Assembly: GCA_902494875.1 (NCBI GenBank)
Contig: CABUUO010000020.1
Coordinates: forward strand, 1-17,575
Direction: 5' to 3'
DNA from: an uncultured Pseudomonadota bacterium
GTDB taxonomy: Bacteria > Pseudomonadota > Alphaproteobacteria > RF32 > CAG-239
Length of the DNA stretch: 17,575 nucleotides
Shown here: positions 1 through 6,069 of the stretch, one piece after another
Layout of the letters: every line of letters starts with the position of its first letter
How positions within the stretch are numbered: position 1 is the stretch's first letter
Notes under the pieces: model-generated
The model's database searches: none
What the model was told of the DNA's origin: nothing
The model's input: the letters and a program-made list of their open reading frames with translations, nothing else
Position numbers and translations under genes: made by a program

Positions 1-51
1 ATAGCCTGTCCGTTTGACGCTTCAAAATTTGCCTGTATCGATTTCAATTAA
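1..51 (+). CDS. 3' end of a cysteine-rich protein gene, upstream paralogue (partial)
   Basis: An open frame enters from the left edge and stops at TAA (49-51). It encodes IACPFDASKFACIDFN. This resembles the IRCPFDTSKVFC segment (residues 50-61) of the next gene: both have C-P-F-D-x-S-K and a cysteine near the end of the block. The fragment is therefore probably the C-terminus of a tandem paralogue that ends right after the motif. Its stop codon overlaps the Shine-Dalgarno sequence (AGGAG, 51-55) of the following gene, so the two are probably co-transcribed. The function is not recognised. Only 16 residues are visible, so the relationship rests on one short motif. Confidence 0.55.
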   Translation: MACPFDASKFACIDFN

Positions 52-62
52 GGAGAAAAACT

Positions 63-842
63 ATGAACGTTTATTCCAAAATTCCGCTTTATCTGCTCTC
101 CGCCGGCCTTACCTTCGCCATCGCAGCGCCTGCCTTGGCTGCCTGCGTTTCAAACGACTGTTCCGCTCTCGGATATACCAAATCCGAAAGTTATTGCGAC
201 GGAGACATCATCCGCTGCCCTTTCGATACCTCTAAAGTTTTTTGCAAGGAGGGATGCAGAGTTGCCAACTGCGCGGCATGTTCCCCAAGCAACCCCAACT
301 ATTGTTCTGCTTGTTACCCCGGATACAGCTTAGAATACGGACAATGTGTCATTGCTCCCAGAATGGTCAATTTAACGGTTTGCTTTAAATTAGACAGATG
401 TCCTTCCAGCGATTCACAGACATGTTTTGGCAACCATCCGTCCATCTACGGATCAATCAGACAAGGGAATATCAATAAAAGTCTTACTTTCGGTCCGGCA
501 TGGAATGAAGAAAAATGTCTTAGTGCTGAAATAGATGGCAATTCTCCTGTAACTATTTCTTATAGTGCCGGAAGAACGACATCAAATATTAATTACAACC
601 GAGATGATTGCATTGTTGCAGAACCTCAAATATCTGCGGGATATGGATTGAACTGCCAAGAACAGAGTTTAAGCGGCTTTTGGCAAGTTGACTCTATGAC
701 GATAAGCGCTGAATTTCAGCCTGACCCCAATGCCCTGAATAATAAAGTTACCATTTTCTACAAAACTGAAAGCGCTTACAATTATTGCCAAAATTTCTAT
801 GGTCGCTTAGATTATCAGTGCAGAATACAAAAATCGTATTAA
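63..842 (+). CDS. Cysteine-rich exported protein, possible lipoprotein, unknown function
   Basis: This 259-residue protein is not assigned to a family. Residues 1-27 form a signal peptide: Lys6, then a hydrophobic stretch, then APALAAC. It fits either signal peptidase I cleavage after ALA (24-26) or a lipobox LAAC with lipidated Cys28. There are 19 cysteines in all, and 18 remain if Cys28 is lipidated, which would allow full disulfide pairing. Residues 28-61 hold a C..C..C..CPFD..C block. Residues 65-95 are furin/VSP-like, with CAAC (70-73), CSAC (81-84), then PGY and Cys95. Residues 100-259 contain more scattered cysteines and beta-prone sequence. Start: ATG at 63, seven bases after AGGAG (51-55). 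The gene follows the partial paralogue at the edge and converges on rpoA. An envelope or surface role is inferred from export and cysteine content only. Confidence 0.85.
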   Translation: MNVYSKIPLYLLSAGLTFAIAAPALAACVSNDCSALGYTKSESYCDGDIIRCPFDTSKVFCKEGCRVANCAACSPSNPNYCSACYPGYSLEYGQCVIAPRMVNLTVCFKLDRCPSSDSQTCFGNHPSIYGSIRQGNINKSLTFGPAWNEEKCLSAEIDGNSPVTISYSAGRTTSNINYNRDDCIVAEPQISAGYGLNCQEQSLSGFWQVDSMTISAEFQPDPNALNNKVTIFYKTESAYNYCQNFYGRLDYQCRIQKSY

Positions 843-863
843 CAAGGGGAAAAGCATCACCCG

Positions 864-890
864 AAGCCTCCCTGTTTTACAGAGAGGCTT
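864..890 (+). terminator. Weak terminator-like hairpin after the cysteine-rich gene
   Basis: AAGCCTC (864-870) pairs with GAGGCTT (884-890). CTGT/ACAG extends the stem inward after one mismatch, leaving a TTT loop. It lies 21 bases past the stop codon. The bases after the stem (TGGTCTACC) are not a T-tract, so termination here may be inefficient and the stronger hairpin at 1008-1038 may be the real stop. Nothing else recognisable lies between 891 and 1007. Confidence 0.4.
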
Positions 891-1007
891 TGGTCTACCT
901 AAAATTCTTCTGCCTTTTGCGGTTACCCATTTGCCGATTTAAAAGCTATTCATCCGTATTATTTATACATTTAGATACCCACGCTGCCTGATTAAAAGCA
1001 AACCATC

Positions 1008-1038
1008 AAAAAAGCTCCCGTAATTCGGGAGCTTTTTT
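1008..1038. terminator. Bidirectional intrinsic terminator between the cysteine-rich gene and rpoA
   Basis: AAAAAAGCTCCCG (1008-1020) and CGGGAGCTTTTTT (1026-1038) form a perfect stem around a 5-base loop. The G+C-rich core is flanked by A6 on one side and T6 on the other, so it works as an intrinsic terminator on both strands. It begins 2 bases after the rpoA stop codon on the minus strand and ends the alpha operon there. It also catches transcripts from the plus-strand genes at the left edge. Confidence 0.9.
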
Positions 1039-1039
1039 A

Positions 1040-2050
1040 TTAGAAGTGTTCGTCAACTCTTTTAATGAGTTCTTCGATATTCTCAGGCGGCCAGCCCGGT
1101 GTATCCATACCCAGATGAATACCCATCTTAGCCAGAACTTCTTTGATTTCATTCAAAGACTTGCGACCGAAGTTCGGTGTTCTGAGCATTTCGGCCTCGG
1201 TTTTCTGTACCAAATCGCCGATATAAACGATATTGTCGTTTTTCAGGCAGTTTGCCGAACGAACAGACAATTCAAGCTCTTCAACCTTCTTCAGCAGGTT
1301 ACGGTTGAACGGCAACTCTTCTTTCTCGGCTTCTACTTCGGCTTCCGGTTCGTCAAAGTTAATGAACGGCTTCAACTGATCCTGCAGGATGCGGGCTGCA
1401 AAAGCAACAGCGTCTTCAGGCGTGACGACACCGTTGGTTTCAACCACCATGGTCAGTTTGTCATAGTCCGTAACCTGACCGACACGGGTGTTTTCAACTT
1501 TGTAGGAAACCTTTTTAACCGGAGAGTAGATTGCATCAACCGGAATCAAACCGATCGGAGCGTCAGCGGCTTTGTTCTGGAAAGCCGGGACATAACCTTT
1601 GCCTGTATTAACCGTCAGTTCCATGTTGATTTTGGCGCCGGCATCCAGATTGCAGATAACATGCTCCGGATTTTTGATTTCAACATCATGACCGGTTTCA
1701 ATCATTGCCGCAGTAACCTCGCACGGACCTTCCGCTTTTAACGTCATGTTTTTCGGACCTTCGCCGTGAACGGCGATTGCCAGACCTTTAACGTTCAGCA
1801 CGATATCCGTAACATCTTCTCTTACGCCGGGAACAACAGAAAATTCATGAAGAACCCCGTTGATTTTAATAGCGGTAACTGCACCGCCCTGCAAAGAAGA
1901 AAGTAAAACTCTTCTGATTGCGTTACCCAAAGTCAGACCAAAGCCACGCTCTAAGGGTTCAACCACTATCTTGGCCTTATTGCCTCCGTCAAACGGTGTA
2001 ACTTCCAAGTTAGTTGGTTTAATAAGTTCTTGCCAATTCTTTTGAATCAC
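1040..2050 (-). CDS. rpoA: DNA-directed RNA polymerase alpha subunit
   Basis: RpoA dimerises to nucleate RNA polymerase assembly, and its C-terminal domain contacts UP elements and activators. The protein is 336 residues, the usual alphaproteobacterial length. The N-terminal domain (about 1-230) has RGFGLTLGNAIRRVLLSSL. A Glu-rich linker (EAEVEAEKEE) leads to the C-terminal domain, with SVRSANCLKN at 262-271; Arg264 matches the DNA-binding Arg265 of E. coli. Start: GTG at 2048-2050, seven bases after AGGA. The next residues, IQKNWQELIKP, are the family N-terminus. The longer frame, which opens at a GTG at 2122, would add 24 unconserved residues running through a hairpin, so it was rejected. 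The gene is last in its operon: rplQ, which normally follows, is missing and a terminator starts at the stop codon. Confidence 0.97.
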   Translation of the reverse strand: MIQKNWQELIKPTNLEVTPFDGGNKAKIVVEPLERGFGLTLGNAIRRVLLSSLQGGAVTAIKINGVLHEFSVVPGVREDVTDIVLNVKGLAIAVHGEGPKNMTLKAEGPCEVTAAMIETGHDVEIKNPEHVICNLDAGAKINMELTVNTGKGYVPAFQNKAADAPIGLIPVDAIYSPVKKVSYKVENTRVGQVTDYDKLTMVVETNGVVTPEDAVAFAARILQDQLKPFINFDEPEAEVEAEKEELPFNRNLLKKVEELELSVRSANCLKNDNIVYIGDLVQKTEAEMLRTPNFGRKSLNEIKEVLAKMGIHLGMDTPGWPPENIEELIKRVDEHF

Positions 2051-2095
2051 TGGTATGTCCTCTTTTCTACTGCATATGCAAAGTTTATAAACCAC

Positions 2096-2127
2096 AAGAA
2101 GGTGAGACTCTTCGAGTCTCACTTCTT
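2096..2127 (-). promoter_or_regulatory. Long RNA hairpin in the rpsK-rpoA gap
   Basis: The 91-base gap between rpsK and rpoA holds a strong inverted repeat. A perfect 9-bp stem (2102-2110 with 2114-2122, three-base loop) is extended by 5 more pairs (2096-2100 with 2123-2127) across one bulged base. In the minus-strand RNA it is followed by a U-containing but interrupted run (UUCUUGUGGUUUAU), so it is not a clean terminator. It may be a processing site, a partial terminator or a stability element that sets rpoA expression relative to rpsM-rpsK. The pairing is seen directly; the role is inferred. Confidence 0.6.
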
Positions 2128-2141
2128 AAAATAAGATGATA

Positions 2142-2534
2142 CTAAACGCGACGTCTTTTTCTCATGCGGCAGCCATTGTGAGGAATAGGAGTAACATCAC
2201 GGATAGAAGTGATGGTAAAACCTATAACCTGCAATGCTCTGATCGCAGATTCTCTACCAGAACCGGGACCTTTAACTTCGACTTCCAAGGTTTTCATACC
2301 ATGTTCCTGAGCCTTTTTACCGGCATCTTCGGCTGCAACCTGTGCGGCATAAGGGGTAGATTTTCTGGAACCCTTAAAACCCTGAGCACCGGAAGTAGAC
2401 CAAGAAACAGTGTTACCCTGAGCGTCGGTTATTGTTATTCTTGTATTATTGAAAGTAGAATTTACGTGAGCAACGCCCGCTGTAATATTCTTCTTTTCTC
2501 TTTTTTTCACACGTTGTGTTACTGCTTTTGCCAT
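2142..2534 (-). CDS. rpsK: 30S ribosomal protein uS11
   Basis: uS11 lies on the platform of the 30S subunit and helps form the mRNA exit region with 16S rRNA helices. The protein is 130 residues, the usual size. The N-terminus has VKKREKKNITAGVAHVNSTF with the conserved N-T-F-N-N-T. The C-terminal half has the family block GPGSGRESAIRAL, then IRDVTPIPHNGCRMRKRRRV, the basic tail typical of uS11. ATG at 2534 lies about ten bases after an AGG ribosome binding site. It is 20 bases after rpsM and 91 bases before rpoA. rpsD, which sits between rpsK and rpoA in E. coli, is absent, as usual for Alphaproteobacteria. Confidence 0.98.
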   Translation of the reverse strand: MAKAVTQRVKKREKKNITAGVAHVNSTFNNTRITITDAQGNTVSWSTSGAQGFKGSRKSTPYAAQVAAEDAGKKAQEHGMKTLEVEVKGPGSGRESAIRALQVIGFTITSIRDVTPIPHNGCRMRKRRRV

Positions 2535-2554
2535 TTAACAATTACCTTTTCAAA

Positions 2555-2923
2555 CTATTTCTTTTTGTTCGCAACAGTTTTGCGTTTGCCTTTGCGGGTA
2601 CGGGCATTTTGTTTTGTGCTCTGACCGCGAACCGGCAGACCTTTACGATGTCTCAAACCTCTGTAGCAGCCGAGGTCCATCAGTCTCTTGATATTGACAC
2701 CGATCTCACGGCGGAGTTCGCCTTCTACAACGAGATCATTGTCAATAACTTCACGGATCTTAGCTACTTCATCTTCGCTCAATTGATGAACGCGACGCTC
2801 TGAGGGAATTCCAGTTTTTGCACAAATGTCTTGGGCAGTTTTGCGACCAATGCCATAGATATAAGTCAAAGCGACCTCTACCCTTTTGGCAGTTGGAATA
2901 TTTACACCAGCTATACGAGCCAA
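2555..2923 (-). CDS. rpsM: 30S ribosomal protein uS13, TTG start
   Basis: uS13 sits in the head of the 30S subunit, contacts the P-site tRNA with its basic tail, and forms intersubunit bridges. Read from the TTG at 2921-2923 it is 122 residues, starting (M)ARIAGVNIPTAKRVEVAL. It has the helix-turn-helix-like TYIYGIGRKTAQDIC, the signature RGLRHRKGLPVRGQSTKQNA and a Lys/Arg tail. No ATG lies near the conserved N-terminus. TTG is preceded by GGAG at a 7-base spacing, and the mature sequence begins exactly at the conserved ARIAGV, so TTG is taken as the start. An upstream in-frame TTG at 2983 would add 20 unrelated residues. It is the first gene of a separate unit with a consensus promoter at 2995-3022. 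Confidence 0.96.
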   Translation of the reverse strand: MARIAGVNIPTAKRVEVALTYIYGIGRKTAQDICAKTGIPSERRVHQLSEDEVAKIREVIDNDLVVEGELRREIGVNIKRLMDLGCYRGLRHRKGLPVRGQSTKQNARTRKGKRKTVANKKK

Positions 2924-2994
2924 ATTAACTCTCCATTTTCTTATATTATTAACAAATTTAAAAAGTTGATCACCACTTTTCAAAATTAAGCCGG

Positions 2995-3022
2995 ATTATA
3001 GGCTATTATTTGTTAGTGTCAA
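2995..3022 (-). promoter_or_regulatory. Consensus sigma-70-type promoter of rpsM-rpsK-rpoA
   Basis: On the minus strand, TTGACA (3022-3017) and TATAAT (3000-2995) are both perfect consensus hexamers, 16 bp apart. Transcription should start near 2988, giving a leader of about 65 bases before the rpsM TTG. It lies in the 277-base gap after adk. This is the clearest promoter in the window and makes the alpha block an independent transcription unit. Confidence 0.85.
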
Positions 3023-3200
3023 CCACCCTTTATCAAAATTTCTGAAAAAAACATCATTTTTTTTCAAAAAAATTATTCTCTTTGACGATTCCTTGCTTCC
3101 ATCTCCGCACCAAACGCTTAAAAGCTGAATTTTCATAATTATTTAGCTTCAGGCTTTGATGTTTCCGATTCGCGCGCCGCCGGCCGTTTTCGTCAAATTT
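3023..3200. other. adk-rpsM intergenic stretch with possible decayed adk tail
   Basis: No intact gene is seen here. Just past the adk stop (3201-3203) the minus strand is locally G+C-rich, and another frame reads AARESETSKPEAK then TAA, which looks like a hydrophilic protein tail. The adk frame itself stays open for 47 codons after the TGA, with many Arg and Lys codons. Closer to rpsM there are A and T runs near 3045-3070 that can pair (GAAAAAAA with TTTTTTTC), but there is no G+C-rich terminator. Whether secY-adk transcripts stop before the rpsM promoter is unclear. Confidence 0.35.
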
Positions 3201-3872
3201 TCAGGCTACCGCCAGCAGGCTGTCAATCTTTTTGGCCACGGCCTCAATTGTTCCGGTACCGTCCACGCAGCGCAACAGCCCCTTCTTCTCAAAATACGGA
3301 ATGGTCGGATAAGTCAAAGCGCGATAGTTCACCAAACGATTCTGAACCGTTTCACGGTTATCGTCGATTCGGCGATAAAATTCTGTTCCGCCGCAGTTGT
3401 CGCAGACACCGTAAATTTTAGGCTTCTGATACTTGTCATGATACCCCTGTCCGCAAGACATACAGGCATAACGCCCCAAAATACGTTCCATGATAATCTC
3501 GTCCGGCACCTGAATTTCAATAACCGCATCAAGAGTAATGCCTTTTTCGGCAAACATCTTTTCCATAGCCTCGGCTTGCGGCAGCGTCCGCGGAAAGCCG
3601 TCCAGAATAAAGCCGTTTTTGCAGTCCGGCTCGTCAATCCGCGCCGAAAGCATTTTGATAATCATATCGTCGGGAACCAGGTTGCCGCCGTCAATCAGCG
3701 CCTTGATTTCCAATCCCAGCGGCGTACCTTTGGCTGCCTCTGCACGCAGCATCTCGCCGGTAGACAAATGCGGAATGGCAATCCTTTCTTTCAAAAGCCT
3801 TGCCTGTGTACCTTTACCGCAGCCCGGAGCACCGGTAAAGACAATATGCAGTCCCAAACCGTCCTTGTTCAT
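3201..3872 (-). CDS. adk: Adenylate kinase, zinc-binding long-LID type
   Basis: The enzyme catalyses AMP + ATP to 2 ADP in the cytoplasm and balances adenine nucleotide pools. The protein is 223 residues. The P-loop is GAPGCGKGT (14-22), the AMP-binding part begins LSTGEMLR (36-43), and GFPRTLPQA lies at 92-100. The long LID carries four cysteines, C137-x2-C140-x16-C157-x2-C160, the zinc site of structural-zinc adenylate kinases, followed by RRIDDN (167-172). The start ATG overlaps the secY stop codon (TAATG, 3870-3874), so translation is coupled to secY. The secY-adk-rpsM order is typical of Alphaproteobacteria. The tail ends at LLAVA; a possible decayed extension follows. Confidence 0.97.
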   Translation of the reverse strand: MNKDGLGLHIVFTGAPGCGKGTQARLLKERIAIPHLSTGEMLRAEAAKGTPLGLEIKALIDGGNLVPDDMIIKMLSARIDEPDCKNGFILDGFPRTLPQAEAMEKMFAEKGITLDAVIEIQVPDEIIMERILGRYACMSCGQGYHDKYQKPKIYGVCDNCGGTEFYRRIDDNRETVQNRLVNYRALTYPTIPYFEKKGLLRCVDGTGTIEAVAKKIDSLLAVA

Positions 3873-5224
3873 TATCTTCTCTTGCCTTTACCTGCCAAAG
3901 ACGCCTTTTTGATCAGCGATTCATACTGATAGGCAATCAGATGCGATTGTAATTGTCCGACGAAGTCCATTGTGACCTGAACCACGATCAGCAACGTCGT
4001 TCCGCCCAGAACAAAAGGAACCGAAAGCTTGGAAATCAGAATTTCCGGCAGAATGCACAGCGCGGTCAGATAAACGGCGCCGAGAACCGTCAGTCTGGTA
4101 ACGACATAATCCAGATATTCGGCCGTATTTTTACCCGGACGGATACCGGCGATAAAACCGCCGTGTTTTTTCAGATTGTCAGCCGTTTCTTCTGGATTGA
4201 AAACAACCGCGGTATAGAAAAAGGCAAAGAACAAAATCAAAGCCGCATACAAACTCAGATACAACGGCTGTCCGTGACCGAGCAGCTGGCTCAACTGCTG
4301 TACCCAGGCCGGACCGTTTTCGGCGCTCAGATTGGCAACCGTAATCGGCAGCAGCAGCAAAGAGCTGGCAAAAATCGGCGGAATAACGCCGGTCGGATTA
4401 ATTTTCAGCGGCAGGTGAGAACTTTCGGCCGCGCCCATGCGTCCCATAACGGCGCGCTTCGGATACTGAATGGTAATTTTGCGCTGTGCTCTCTCAACCA
4501 GAACGATGACATAAATCAGTGCCAGAACCATAACCAGCAGCATCAGAATGACAAACATCGACATTGAGCCGACGCGTCCCAACTCAAACGTATGCGCCAG
4601 AGCAGTCGGAATGTTGGAGATAATACCGACCGTAATAATCAGCGAAGAACCGTTGCCGACGCCTCGGGCGGTAATCTGTTCGCCCAGCCAGACGATAAAC
4701 ATGGTGCCGCCGACCAACGAAACGATTGTCGTGAAACGGAATACGAAGCCCGGATCAATAACGGCAGACATACCGGCGGAACCGCGCATACCTTCCAGAC
4801 CGATGGCAATGCCGTAACCCTGGATAATGGTAATAAGAACCGTCAGGATTCTGGTATATTGCGTCATTTTGCGATGTCCGGCTTCACCGTCTTTCTTCAG
4901 GGCTGCCAGCGACGGAATCACCGTCTGTCCGAGCTGAACGATAATCGAAGCCGAAATATAAGGCATAATGTTCAAAGCAAAAATGGTCATACGTTCCAGA
5001 GCGCCGCCGGCAAACATATTAAACATTCCGAGGATGCCGCCGGAATTTTTAGCAAAAATATCGGCCAAAATGTGAGGGTCAATACCCGGCAACGGAATAA
5101 AGGTTCCCAGCCGGAAAACAATCAGAGCCAAAATTGTAAACCACAGTCTCTTTTTGAGTTCGTCAGCTTTGCTAAAGGCAGACATATCCAAATTGCTTGC
5201 CATTTTTTCTGCTAATGATACCAT
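3872..5224 (-). CDS. secY: Preprotein translocase subunit SecY
   Basis: SecY is the pore of the SecYEG translocon in the inner membrane; it exports unfolded proteins with SecA and inserts membrane proteins. The protein is 450 residues with about ten hydrophobic segments, the first near residues 30-50 (LWFTILALIVFRLGTFIPLP). The plug region includes SGGILGMFNMFAGGALERM. Cytosolic loops include KKDGEAGHRKMTQYTR and, near the C-terminus, GFIAGIRPGKNTAEYL. KINPTGVIPPIFASSLLL is also family-typical. ATG at 5224 follows AAGGAT and gives the expected ...ASNLDMSAFSKADELKKRLW start. The gene is cut off from rplO by the opposite-strand Nudix gene and a terminator, so it needs its own promoter in the AT-rich stretch 5225-5345. 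Confidence 0.98.
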   Translation of the reverse strand: MVSLAEKMASNLDMSAFSKADELKKRLWFTILALIVFRLGTFIPLPGIDPHILADIFAKNSGGILGMFNMFAGGALERMTIFALNIMPYISASIIVQLGQTVIPSLAALKKDGEAGHRKMTQYTRILTVLITIIQGYGIAIGLEGMRGSAGMSAVIDPGFVFRFTTIVSLVGGTMFIVWLGEQITARGVGNGSSLIITVGIISNIPTALAHTFELGRVGSMSMFVILMLLVMVLALIYVIVLVERAQRKITIQYPKRAVMGRMGAAESSHLPLKINPTGVIPPIFASSLLLLPITVANLSAENGPAWVQQLSQLLGHGQPLYLSLYAALILFFAFFYTAVVFNPEETADNLKKHGGFIAGIRPGKNTAEYLDYVVTRLTVLGAVYLTALCILPEILISKLSVPFVLGGTTLLIVVQVTMDFVGQLQSHLIAYQYESLIKKASLAGKGKRR

Positions 5225-5354
5225 TTTTTAATTATCCTTACTCATTTTAAAACATCAATACAGGGCAAAAACCCTTCTAAGCTAAGGATATTAATACACT
5301 ATATTTTTTTTAATTCAACAAAATTATCAATTTACACTACCATTAATAAGTCCG

Positions 5355-5516
5355 TCTCGCCAACTTGCGACAAAACTATTGCCCAAAGACGTTCTTTGGC
5401 TATAATAAAACACCTGTCACAAATTCGTTTTGGTTGCCGCCCCGCTCGGACAGAAAATCTATACTTCTTTCGGCTTTAAGACCATTGCCGAACGTTATGA
5501 CTATATTTTGAATTAA
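5355..5516 (+). pseudogene. Remnant of a GNAT-type acetyltransferase gene (C-terminal end)
   Basis: In one plus-strand frame the DNA reads SRQLATKLLPKDVLWL, then two stop codons (5403-5408), then NTCHKF followed by VLVAAPLGQKIYTSFGFKTI, and it ends at TAA (5514-5516). The last part has the form of the final motif of GNAT N-acetyltransferases (hydrophobic strand, then A-x-P-x-G-x-x-x-Y-x-x-x-G-F). SRQLATKLL resembles the acetyl-CoA-binding loop and helix start (R/Q-x-x-G-I-A-T-K-L-L) with its glycines lost. No start codon or N-terminal half is seen. It sits 11 bases upstream of the Nudix gene in the same orientation, so the two may once have been an operon. The family call is by eye from about 30 residues. 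Confidence 0.5.
5379..5406 (+). promoter_or_regulatory. Candidate promoter of the Nudix gene with an operator-like palindrome
   Basis: TTGCCC (5379-5384) and a perfect TATAAT (5401-5406) are 16 bp apart on the plus strand. The inverted repeat CCAAAGA (5383-5389) and TCTTTGG (5393-5399) fills the spacer between them, a position where a bound protein would block RNA polymerase. The element lies inside the decayed acetyltransferase remnant. Both promoter and operator are inferred from sequence alone. Confidence 0.45.
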
Positions 5517-5527
5517 AAGGATTCCCA

Positions 5528-5995
5528 ATGGAAGATAAAATTTTCAGATATTCAATGAAGGCAATTATCGTTAAAGACGGAAAACTACTGGTCGAAAGCT
5601 GCGATTACGGCCGCGGGCGTTTTTGCAAACTTCCCGGCGGCGGACACCAATGGGGAGAAACCATGACTGATGCCCTGATAAGAGAATGCCGCGAAGAATT
5701 AAATCTGACCGTTGAACCGATCAGGTTGCTGTTTGTCAGGGATTATATCGCCAAAAACCACCATACGAAAATAGATCTTCCCTGTTTCCATCAGGCAGAA
5801 TTAATGTTTGAATGCCGGGTCGAAGATTTTTCAACCCTTGCCATCGGCTCTGAACCCGACGGTGCTGAACAACAGATTAAGTGGATAAAACTTAAAGACT
5901 TGCCTGCTTCCGATTTTGTCCCGCAAGCCATCGTTCCTTATCTTAAAAATCTTGATAAAATCAAAGAAACCCTCATTCTCGGCGACGTAAACTAG
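5528..5995 (+). CDS. Nudix hydrolase, substrate unknown
   Basis: Nudix enzymes hydrolyse nucleoside diphosphates linked to another group, using divalent metal; targets include damaged nucleotides, NDP-sugars and dinucleotides. The protein is 155 residues. The Nudix box runs from Gly38 to Leu60: G38-x5-E44-x7-R52-E53-C-R-E56-E57-L-N-L. The catalytic REx2EE core is intact; Asn59 replaces the usual glycine. The front strand is YSMKAIIVKDGKLLVES, then LPGGGHQWGE. The C-terminal part has WIKLKDLPASDFVP, typical of the fold. ATG at 5528 follows AAAAGG (5515-5520) at 7 bases. The gene runs against the spc operon, between rplO and secY, behind an acetyltransferase remnant, so it looks like an insertion into the operon. 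The substrate cannot be told. Confidence 0.9.
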   Translation: MEDKIFRYSMKAIIVKDGKLLVESCDYGRGRFCKLPGGGHQWGETMTDALIRECREELNLTVEPIRLLFVRDYIAKNHHTKIDLPCFHQAELMFECRVEDFSTLAIGSEPDGAEQQIKWIKLKDLPASDFVPQAIVPYLKNLDKIKETLILGDVN

Positions 5996-6069
5996 GTTTC
6001 GCCTGCAAACGCCGAGTGCTTAAATCTCCCGTAATATCTTCATAAAAGAATGCCTTGCCAAACACAGCA

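Larger units (their letters stand above)
5225..5527. other. Divergent intergenic region between secY and the Nudix gene
   Basis: This 303-base stretch lies between two divergently read genes. The secY side (5225-5345) is very AT-rich. The minus strand has possible -35 elements (TTGATA, TTGAAT) and -10-like TATAGT or TAATAT, but no pair at good spacing stands out, so the secY promoter cannot be fixed by eye. The Nudix side holds the GNAT-like gene remnant and a plus-strand promoter candidate, described separately. Confidence 0.5.

Noticed and set aside
1046..1741. Long plus-strand open frame opposite rpoA (231 codons)
   Set aside because: It is antisense to rpoA, shows no recognisable motif and has low-complexity composition typical of a shadow frame.
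3156..3929. Plus-strand open frame of 257 codons opposite adk
   Set aside because: adk on the minus strand is fully supported by its motifs; this frame only mirrors it and crosses into secY.
3953..5215. Plus-strand open frames opposite secY, rich in Asn, Gln and Arg
   Set aside because: They are reverse-strand reads of codons for hydrophobic residues in a membrane protein; no ribosome binding site or family resemblance.
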